Below are positions 1 through 5,306 of a stretch of DNA of 5,306 bases, one piece after another (the stretch's first letter is position 1; the number at the start of each line of letters is the position of its first letter). Source of the stretch: Burkholderiales bacterium (GTDB lineage Bacteria > Pseudomonadota > Gammaproteobacteria > Burkholderiales > UBA11063). Where the stretch lies: NCBI GenBank assembly GCA_020697025.1, contig JAJFBO010000093.1:1-5306 (forward strand). Reading direction: 5' to 3'. The notes beneath the pieces are model-generated. The model saw only the letters and a list, made by a program, of their open reading frames with translations. It ran no database searches and had not been told where the DNA came from. A program made the position numbers and the translations under genes.

Positions 1-2156
1 AGAACAAGGCTGGCCACTTCATCCGTCATGGTTGCCAATATTGTATTACGTTCTTCCACTGTCATATTTGTTTGCTGCATGATTGCTGCAAACAAAATCT
101 TAATATTCACCTCATGATCTGAGCAATCAACCCCGGCTGAGTTATCAATAGCATCAGTCCAGATTAATCCACCAGTTTTGGCATATTCAATCCGGCCAAG
201 TTGAGTGGCGCCTAAATTACCCCCCTCTATTACAACTTTTACTTTTAATTCTTTGCCATTTACCCGTACGCCGTCATTAGCTTTATCCTTGACTATTTCA
301 TCTGATTCAGACTCCGCTTTTATATATGTACCAATTCCACCATTATATAGCATATCGGCTGGTGCTTGCAGTATGCAGTGAATGAGTTCAGTTGGCGTTA
401 TCTGGCTAACATTGATCCCTAACCATTTTTTTACTTCTTTAGATAAAGTAACTGATTTAGCAGAGCGTTCAAATACTCCACCACCTGGTGAGATTAAACT
501 TTTATCATAATCAGCCCAGCTTGAGCGAGGTAAGTTAAATAATCTTTCACGTTCAGCATATGAAGTTGCTACATTTGGATTAGGATCAATAAATATATGC
601 TGGTGGTTAAACGCAGCTAATAATTTGATATGTTTGGATAAAAGCATACCATTACCGAAGACGTCTCCTGCCATATCACCTATACCAATTGCAGTAAATA
701 CCTGAGTTTGAATATTTATCCCAAGAAAGCGGAAATGACGTTTAGCCGATTCCCATGCACCTTTTGCAGTAATTCCCATTTTTTTATGGTCATAACCAGC
801 TGTACCGCCTGAGGCAAAAGCATCACCTAACCAGAATTCATATTGGTTTGATACATTATTTGCGTAATCTGAAAAAGCTGCAGTTCCCTTATCCGCTGCT
901 ACAACCAAGTATGGGTCATCCATATCATAACGAACTACGTCTTTTGGCGGTACTATTACACCAGATACTAAATTATCTGTAATATCAAGCAACCCGGAAA
1001 TAAAATTCTTATAACAATTTATACCTTCTTGCATATATGCGTCGCGGTTGGAAATTTCAGGTAATTTTTTACATACAAACCCGCCTTTGGAACCAGTGGG
1101 AATAATAACTGAATTTTTGACGATCTGTGCTTTTACCAGGCCTAAAACTTCAGTCCTGAAATCTTCTCGCCGATCAGACCAGCGCAGCCCGCCACGGGCT
1201 ACTTTGCCCCCGCGTAAGTGGATAGCTTCAAAACGCATAGAGTAAACAAATATTTCATATAATGGCAAAGGTTTGGGTAAAAAAGAAATTTGGGCCGATT
1301 CAAGTTTAAATGAAATATAACTTTTATGCATATTATTATTTAATTGATAATAATTAGTTCTAAGCATAGCATCAATGACTGACAAGTAAGCCTTCAAAAT
1401 TCGATCAGCGTCCAAACTACCAGCTTTTTCCAATATGTTAACTATCTCTTCTCTTATTTGTTTAGATCTTGCCACATCATGTGTTTCAATATTAAAGCGG
1501 GCATCAAAATAAGCAAATAAATTATGTGCAACTACAGGATATGAACTTAATGTATCTGCTAAATAAGCTTTGGAAAATGGCAGGGTAGTTTGTACAATAT
1601 AATGAGTAATAGCGCGCATCATTTCAATTTCGCGAATTGCTAAATCACTAAATAGCACTAAACGATTTAAACTGTCATTTTCAGCCTTACGATCAAATAC
1701 AGCAACAATTGCTTGTTCTAATTTGGCTAACAAGTGTTTATCTTTGATTTTGTCTATAATCTCTAATGGTACTTCAACACCAAAATCACAGATAAATATA
1801 GTATTGCCATTATCAATATTTATTTCATACGGACGTTCATCATAAAGTTTTACACCAAAATTTTCTAAAATTGGCAGGCCGCGGGATAAGCTAACTGTAT
1901 CGCCAAATTTTAATAATTTGATCTGCCACATATTTTTGCGTTCAGTATTTAGTCTAACTTGAATTGCATATTGTGACTCACAAGACAGAACATCACACAT
2001 TAATAAATCGCGTAGAATTTCGTCTGCTGTATACTCAGCCAGATAATCTTCTTCCAGGCCCACCGAGTATTTATTAAATAGAGCTTCACCCTCCTTTAGC
2101 TGAAATATTGCCGTTTTTAGGTGATTAAGTTTTTGATCCACATCATTTGTTTTCAT
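1..2156 (-). CDS. gdhB: NAD-specific glutamate dehydrogenase, very large (Bac_GDH) family, N-terminally short; 3' end outside window
   Basis: This enzyme oxidatively deaminates L-glutamate to 2-oxoglutarate and ammonia with NAD+, in the cytoplasm. The frame is open for 718 codons from the ATG at 2154-2156 to the window edge with no stop. Visible family motifs are RGGLRWSDR (residues 321-329), PTGSKGGF (353-360, K357 being the lysine of the glutamate dehydrogenase signature), AADKGT (K423), the nucleotide-binding GIGDMAGDVFG (491-501) and EGGNLGATQLGR (from 644). Residues 1 to about 300 look like the ACT3-and-following part of the 180-kDa class, where the RGGxRWSD motif normally lies several hundred residues further in. 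The first N-terminal segment and ACT-like regulatory domains are therefore absent. The start is well constrained: the hemB stop is in the same frame 24 nt upstream, and a weak GGAA Shine-Dalgarno precedes the ATG. Family assignment is very secure. The C-terminus is unseen, so total length and activity are unknown. Confidence 0.96.
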   Translation of the reverse strand, partial: MKTNDVDQKLNHLKTAIFQLKEGEALFNKYSVGLEEDYLAEYTADEILRDLLMCDVLSCESQYAIQVRLNTERKNMWQIKLLKFGDTVSLSRGLPILENFGVKLYDERPYEINIDNGNTIFICDFGVEVPLEIIDKIKDKHLLAKLEQAIVAVFDRKAENDSLNRLVLFSDLAIREIEMMRAITHYIVQTTLPFSKAYLADTLSSYPVVAHNLFAYFDARFNIETHDVARSKQIREEIVNILEKAGSLDADRILKAYLSVIDAMLRTNYYQLNNNMHKSYISFKLESAQISFLPKPLPLYEIFVYSMRFEAIHLRGGKVARGGLRWSDRREDFRTEVLGLVKAQIVKNSVIIPTGSKGGFVCKKLPEISNRDAYMQEGINCYKNFISGLLDITDNLVSGVIVPPKDVVRYDMDDPYLVVAADKGTAAFSDYANNVSNQYEFWLGDAFASGGTAGYDHKKMGITAKGAWESAKRHFRFLGINIQTQVFTAIGIGDMAGDVFGNGMLLSKHIKLLAAFNHQHIFIDPNPNVATSYAERERLFNLPRSSWADYDKSLISPGGGVFERSAKSVTLSKEVKKWLGINVSQITPTELIHCILQAPADMLYNGGIGTYIKAESESDEIVKDKANDGVRVNGKELKVKVVIEGGNLGATQLGRIEYAKTGGLIWTDAIDNSAGVDCSDHEVNIKILFAAIMQQTNMTVEERNTILATMTDEVASLV

Positions 2157-2180
2157 GTAATTATTATTCCAAAAAAAATA
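2157..2180 (-). other. 24-nt hemB-gdh intergenic spacer
   Basis: The spacer holds a run of eight T on the minus strand (2171-2178) followed by GGAATAATAATTAC, with GGAA as a weak ribosome binding site for the dehydrogenase gene. No GC-rich stem precedes the T-run, so it does not look like a rho-independent terminator, and co-transcription of hemB and gdh is likely. The spacer is exactly eight codons, so hemB and gdh share a frame and the hemB TAA is the in-frame stop that bounds the gdh start. Confidence 0.55.
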
Positions 2181-3182
2181 TTAATTATTAAGTAACTTTG
2201 CTACATCAAGTGCAGCATATGTCCATATCATATCTGCGCCGGCACGCTTAAAGGATAACATACTTTCCAATAAAATTCCTGAGTAATCCAAATAACCATG
2301 ATCAGCCGCAAGCTTTAACATAGCATATTCCCCACTAACATGATATATGGCTGTTGGTTTTTTAAATTCATGTTTAATTCGATATAATATATCTAAATAT
2401 ATACTTCCTGGCTTAACCATAATTATATCAGCTCCCTCGGCTAAATCGTGAGCTGTTTCATGAAAAGCTTCATTACTATTAGCGGGGTTTAACTGATAGC
2501 TTGTCTTACCTGATTTTCCCAAACCTTTTTTTGCTCCTACAGCATCCCGGAAAGGCCCGTATAAATGTGAAGCATATTTTACTGAATAAGCGATAATACC
2601 AGTATTATGATACCCATCATTTTCAAGCGCGGTACGAATAGCACCAATACGTCCATCCATCATATCTGACGGACAAACAAAATCAGCTCCTGCTGCTGCA
2701 TGTGACAATGCTTGCTTAACTAATAATTCATTAGTAACGTCATTAAGTACATAATCTTGAATATCGGTTATTCCGTCATGTCCATTGTAAGTATATGGAT
2801 CTAGTGCTACATCGGTAAAAACCCCCAAATCAGGAAAATTAGCTTTTAATTCTTGTATGGCATTTTGCACTAAGCCGTCTGAATTATAGCTTTCATGGAC
2901 AGATTCTAGGTCTTTGGATGTTTCAATTACGGGAAATAGGGCAATAGCTCGAATTCCCAAATTCTGGCATTCTTTTGCAGTTTCAAGTAATTTATCAATA
3001 CTAATACGTGATTGCCCGGGCATAGATAAAATAGGCTCTACCCGATTTTTGCCATCAAGAATAAATACTGGATAGACCAGATCATGCACATGTAAATGAT
3101 TTTCAGCAACAATGTCACGGATAAATTCTGAAGATCTATTTCGTCTCAGGCGTACATTAGGATAATTACCATAAACTAACAT
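2181..3182 (-). CDS. hemB: Delta-aminolevulinic acid dehydratase (porphobilinogen synthase), Cys-free metal-site type
   Basis: HemB condenses two 5-aminolevulinate molecules to porphobilinogen, the first common step of haem and other tetrapyrrole synthesis, in the cytoplasm. The protein has 333 residues, normal for the family. The two Schiff-base lysines are K202 (in YSVKYAS) and K257 (in MVKPG). The metal-site segment reads DVALDPYTYNGHDG (124-137): alanine at 126 and aspartates D128 and D136 replace the zinc-ligand cysteines. This is the Pseudomonas-like magnesium-type site rather than the zinc type. E242 matches the glutamate that binds allosteric magnesium in such enzymes. SDMMDGR (172-178) is also conserved. 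The ATG overlaps the apt stop by one base (TAATG), which suggests translational coupling; no strong Shine-Dalgarno is seen. The stop lies 24 nt before the glutamate dehydrogenase start. Assignment is essentially certain; the metal preference is inferred from the residues. Confidence 0.98.
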   Translation of the reverse strand: MLVYGNYPNVRLRRNRSSEFIRDIVAENHLHVHDLVYPVFILDGKNRVEPILSMPGQSRISIDKLLETAKECQNLGIRAIALFPVIETSKDLESVHESYNSDGLVQNAIQELKANFPDLGVFTDVALDPYTYNGHDGITDIQDYVLNDVTNELLVKQALSHAAAGADFVCPSDMMDGRIGAIRTALENDGYHNTGIIAYSVKYASHLYGPFRDAVGAKKGLGKSGKTSYQLNPANSNEAFHETAHDLAEGADIIMVKPGSIYLDILYRIKHEFKKPTAIYHVSGEYAMLKLAADHGYLDYSGILLESMLSFKRAGADMIWTYAALDVAKLLNN

Positions 3183-3730
3183 TATTTATATTCCAGAATT
3201 GAAAAAACACTAAATCCTTCATTTCTAATAGCTTCGCTGCCCCCAAGATAAATTAAGTCATTAACTACCGCACATTCATGAACTTTACCACCAAGCCGGT
3301 TAATCAATTTACAACTAGCTAACATAGTACCACCTGTTGCAATCAAATCGTCAATAATTAGAACATTTTCCCCTGGATTAAATGCATCTGTATGAATTTC
3401 TACTGTTGTAACGTCCCCATACTCTAAAGTGTAACTCTCAGCGTAAGTATTAAAGGGCAGTTTCCCTTTTTTACGAATTGGCACGAATCCTACTCCTAAT
3501 TCATAAGCTAATACCGGACCAAAAATAAAGCCGCGTGCATCAAGTCCGGCTACTACATCAATTTGCTTATTTTTATAACGATTTAATAATATTTCAATTA
3601 CTTTGTGAAATGCTAACGGATCTTGTAATAAAGTGGTTATATCACGAAAAGACACACCTTTTTCCGGCCAGTCTGGTATAACCCTAATTGAATTACGGAT
3701 TAAATCTAAATCTTGCTGTAATATCGTCAT
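3182..3730 (-). CDS. apt: Adenine phosphoribosyltransferase
   Basis: Apt salvages adenine by joining it to PRPP, giving AMP and pyrophosphate, in the cytoplasm. The protein has 182 residues, the usual size. It shows the N-terminal VIPDWPEKGVSFRDIT segment (17-32) typical of Apt, the LDARGFIFG motif (63-71), the IRKKGKLP flexible-loop region (85-92), and the type I phosphoribosyltransferase PRPP-binding loop VLIIDDLIATGGT (123-135), with the acidic pair D127-D128. Its start is supported by a purine-rich AAAGGG about seven bases upstream of the ATG, the best ribosome binding site in the window. Its stop TAA shares one base with the hemB ATG. The 41-nt gap upstream, the largest in the cluster, contains a candidate extended -10 element. 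The pattern is closest to gamma/betaproteobacterial Apt. There is no obvious metabolic link to its folate and haem neighbours. Confidence 0.98.
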   Translation of the reverse strand: MTILQQDLDLIRNSIRVIPDWPEKGVSFRDITTLLQDPLAFHKVIEILLNRYKNKQIDVVAGLDARGFIFGPVLAYELGVGFVPIRKKGKLPFNTYAESYTLEYGDVTTVEIHTDAFNPGENVLIIDDLIATGGTMLASCKLINRLGGKVHECAVVNDLIYLGGSEAIRNEGFSVFSILEYK

Positions 3731-3745
3731 AAAATAACCCTTTTA
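3725..3745 (-). promoter_or_regulatory. Ribosome binding site and start of apt
   Basis: Reading the minus strand, AAAAGGG is followed by TTATTTT and then the ATG at 3728-3730. The spacing of about seven bases is normal for a Shine-Dalgarno. It stands out because the other starts here have only weak GGA or AGG matches or rely on overlaps with the upstream gene. It supports the annotated apt start and suggests that apt is translated independently rather than by coupling to folP. Confidence 0.6.
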
Positions 3746-3756
3746 AAATATACAGA

Positions 3757-3765
3757 ATTATAACA
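3757..3765 (-). promoter_or_regulatory. Candidate extended -10 promoter element upstream of apt-hemB-gdh
   Basis: In the 41-nt gap between folP and apt the minus strand reads TGTTATAAT, an exact TGnTATAAT extended -10 match to the sigma-70 consensus. It would start transcription roughly 20 bases before the apt ATG. No good -35 box is found 16-18 bases upstream (GGGCAA or GGCAAA at best), which an extended -10 can tolerate. A short AT dyad, AATTA/TAATT with a 6-nt loop (3756-3771), overlaps it. TATAAT-like strings arise by chance in AT-rich DNA, so this is a suggestion based on motif and position only. Confidence 0.35.
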
Positions 3766-3771
3766 GTAATT

Positions 3772-4941
3772 CTAAGCAGTTTGCCCAAAAACCGGATTTA
3801 TCTGATTAAATATATCTAAGTTATGCAGTCTAATATAGTCTACATATGGCAATATATTTGTTGCAACTAGAGCAGTTTCCAAGTCGCGATTAGATGCAGT
3901 TTCCAGTGATATATGATTAAAAAAAGATTTTCGCGAATGTCCAACTAATATTTCACATGGGATATCACGTAGCTTAGCTATATTTTTTATAACAAACCAT
4001 GATTGAACAGCATTTAGACCAAACCCTATGCCTGGATCTAAAATCAAATTTGCAGTATTACAGCCTGCTTTATTTAGAATCTCTATCTTATTTGTGAACC
4101 AAAAATGTAAATAATCCACTGGATTGGTTGTTATATCCAATACTATTTTAGGATTTGCCGGTATACATAAGCTATGCATTGCAACATAACGTTTATTAGA
4201 ATTTAATATTATTTTAATTACATCTTCCAAAAGGCTGCCAGAAACATCATTAATGATATCTATATCATAATTTGCAAGCCATAATATTGTTTCTTTATGA
4301 TATGTATCAATACTTAGCTCAAAATTTAATTCTTTTTTTAATTCCAATATATATGGTAAAACTTCTTTTAGCCGTTTAATTTCACCTTGGGCATCAAGAA
4401 TTTTTGCCATAGGTCTGGTTGATTGTGCTCCTAAATCAATAATATTGGCGCCCATACTTAGAAGGTGCCTGGCTTGTTTTAATGCACTATCTATTTGGTT
4501 AAATTGTCCGCCATCAGAAAATGAGTCTGGGGTGTAATTTAAGATTGCAAATATATCAACCAGGCTTTCAAAACAGCGATAGACTGCGATCCCAAAATGA
4601 TTATGCATACGGGTATTACCTGATAAAACTGAATTTTGTTCACATAAAATATACCTGGTTGTCTGCTCAATTTCACTTTGTGCCCATACGTGTAAATATT
4701 CTTCGGCTGCAGTTTTAGGTGTATAATTTATGTATTGTAAAGATTTATCATTTTTGGATGTATCTAACTGGGATATAAGTTGTACAGTTTCTGGAAAATG
4801 AATAGTAGAATTAGCCTGTAATAAAATATAGTAAAAATTAGCTATCTTATATAATGAAGACATATCTATTTTTTGCTTATAATTATGACGTAATAATAAA
4901 CGTAAATCGCGTTTATTAGCAAACTTGATTAGATAGTTCAT
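3772..4941 (-). CDS. folP: Dihydropteroate synthase with an unassigned ~125-residue N-terminal extension
   Basis: FolP joins 6-hydroxymethyl-7,8-dihydropterin pyrophosphate to p-aminobenzoate, giving dihydropteroate in folate synthesis. It is the target of sulfonamides. The barrel begins near residue 130 and is complete: NYTPDSFSDGG (135-145, with N135 and F141), GAQSTRP (171-177), the D212-T213 strand, INDVSG (230-235), MH (255-256), DPGIGFG (302-308), HSRKS (335-339, with S336, R337, K338) and RLHN (371-374). FolP is usually about 270-285 residues; this is 389, and the first 125 or so match nothing I recognise. The ATG overlaps the folK stop as ATGA, which favours this start. M112 would give a standard-length enzyme but has no visible ribosome binding site. 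Loop 2 has Gln-173 and Met-178 where many bacterial enzymes have Glu and Gly. Enzyme identity is secure; the extension's role is unknown. Confidence 0.95.
   Translation of the reverse strand: MNYLIKFANKRDLRLLLRHNYKQKIDMSSLYKIANFYYILLQANSTIHFPETVQLISQLDTSKNDKSLQYINYTPKTAAEEYLHVWAQSEIEQTTRYILCEQNSVLSGNTRMHNHFGIAVYRCFESLVDIFAILNYTPDSFSDGGQFNQIDSALKQARHLLSMGANIIDLGAQSTRPMAKILDAQGEIKRLKEVLPYILELKKELNFELSIDTYHKETILWLANYDIDIINDVSGSLLEDVIKIILNSNKRYVAMHSLCIPANPKIVLDITTNPVDYLHFWFTNKIEILNKAGCNTANLILDPGIGFGLNAVQSWFVIKNIAKLRDIPCEILVGHSRKSFFNHISLETASNRDLETALVATNILPYVDYIRLHNLDIFNQINPVFGQTA
4938..4941 (-). other. ATGA stop/start overlap coupling folK and folP
   Basis: The minus strand reads ATGA, so the folP ATG begins inside the folK TGA stop. 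Such 4-nt overlaps usually mean translational coupling by reinitiation. The nearest Shine-Dalgarno-like string, an AGG about 14 bases upstream, is poorly placed, so coupling probably drives folP initiation. The overlap is also the main evidence for the long folP start rather than an internal methionine. Confidence 0.7.
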
Positions 4942-5306
4942 TTATAATATTCAACCTGACTAATAATTGAAGTGTCTTTTAATTGGGCAAGAAGTTCGGC
5001 AATAGTTTTATTGTATTTTGGATGTAACCAGCTAGGATCAATATCATATAATGGTTTTAGCACAAAGTCACGCAGATGCATAGATTTATGGGGTACGGTC
5101 AGAAAATTATGGGTATAAATTAAATTATCGAATAAAATTAAGTCAATATCAATGCATCTGGGACCATTAGTAAAAACTTCATTTTTACCCATTAATTTTT
5201 CTATAGTTTTAATTTTACCTAATAATTCTTCTGGACGTATACTCACATATCCAGTTAATGCGGTATTTATAAAATCATTTTGTGGGGTATAACCAACAGG
5301 CCTGGT
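4938..5306 (-). CDS. folK: 2-amino-4-hydroxy-6-hydroxymethyldihydropteridine pyrophosphokinase, 5' end outside window
   Basis: FolK (HPPK) transfers pyrophosphate from ATP to 6-hydroxymethyl-7,8-dihydropterin, making the substrate of FolP encoded next door. The visible part is 122 residues. The frame is open to the window edge and begins TRPVGYTPQNDFINTAL, the conserved region preceding the SIRPEELL helix. About 40 N-terminal residues, including the GSNxG start of the family, are therefore missing. The signature GPRCIDIDLILF contains the two metal-binding aspartates. VPHKSMHLRDFVLKPL, then DPSWLHPKY, complete the usual C-terminal end. The GTG at 5244-5246 is an internal valine, not the start. 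In the loop before GPR, the Trp and Arg seen in E. coli HPPK are replaced by Asn and Thr, a divergent catalytic loop. The stop overlaps the folP start by 4 nt (ATGA), implying coupled translation. Identity is secure from motifs and neighbour. Confidence 0.94.
   Translation of the reverse strand, partial: TRPVGYTPQNDFINTALTGYVSIRPEELLGKIKTIEKLMGKNEVFTNGPRCIDIDLILFDNLIYTHNFLTVPHKSMHLRDFVLKPLYDIDPSWLHPKYNKTIAELLAQLKDTSIISQVEYYK

Noticed and set aside
1048..1245. 65-codon plus-strand ORF
   Set aside because: It lies wholly opposite the most conserved part of the glutamate dehydrogenase gene (RGGLRWSDR and PTGSKGGF motifs). It has no recognisable domain and is an antisense shadow.
2157..2183. hemB-gdh readthrough fusion, since both share a frame with only eight codons between
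   Set aside because: hemB ends in an ordinary TAA with no readthrough context or stimulatory structure visible, and gdh has its own ATG. The shared frame is probably chance (one in three).
2165..2185. Run of eight T on the minus strand after hemB as a possible terminator
   Set aside because: No GC-containing stem-loop precedes the run, and the next gene starts within 24 nt, so a rho-independent terminator is not supported.
4606..4608. Internal ATG (M112) as the true folP start
   Set aside because: It would give a standard-length enzyme, but there is no Shine-Dalgarno. The longer frame is open for all 111 upstream codons and begins in a classic ATGA overlap with folK. Kept only as an alternative.
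4521..4718. 65-codon plus-strand ORF
   Set aside because: It lies opposite the folP coding sequence, has no family resemblance and is best explained as a chance antisense frame.
4554..4941. FolP extension as the N-terminal domain seen in some Firmicute FolP proteins, or as a fused HPPK
   Set aside because: I see neither the conserved LKQE/LSLGG-like motif of the first nor the PRxIDxD signature of the second. A separate folK gene lies immediately upstream.
5244..5246. GTG as the start of folK
   Set aside because: The same frame stays open upstream to the window edge, and the added 20 residues match conserved HPPK sequence (PVGYTPQNDF), so this is an internal valine.

Overview
The window holds five genes in a row, all on the minus strand and tightly packed. 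In transcription order (high to low coordinate) they are folK (5' end cut by the window edge), folP, apt, hemB and a large NAD-dependent glutamate dehydrogenase gene whose 3' end runs off the window. No rRNA, tRNA, CRISPR array, insertion sequence, rho-independent terminator or plus-strand gene is supported. The gaps are 41 nt (folP-apt) and 24 nt (hemB-gdh). The other two junctions overlap by 4 nt (folK-folP) and 1 nt (apt-hemB). No gene-free stretch exceeds 41 nt.

The sequence is clearly AT-rich (judged by eye, not counted). HemB is of the Cys-free, aspartate metal-site type and closely resembles pseudomonad HemB. Apt resembles gamma/betaproteobacterial enzymes. The dehydrogenase belongs to the very large NAD-GDH family common in Proteobacteria. 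I infer an AT-rich proteobacterium, most likely gammaproteobacterial and possibly host-associated. The lineage below that level cannot be fixed from this window.

The products serve small-molecule metabolism: two consecutive steps of dihydropteroate synthesis (FolK, FolP), adenine salvage (Apt), the first common step of tetrapyrrole synthesis (HemB), and glutamate catabolism to 2-oxoglutarate (GDH). The overlaps and same-strand packing suggest one transcription unit with translational coupling. A candidate extended -10 box between folP and apt could supply an internal promoter for the distal three genes.

I see no new multi-gene system. Two proteins have unusual architecture. The GDH lacks roughly 450-500 N-terminal residues of the 180-kDa class, and the hemB stop codon lies in frame just upstream, so the start cannot be extended. 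FolP carries an N-terminal extension of about 125 residues, which I could not assign to a known domain, before a complete dihydropteroate synthase barrel.
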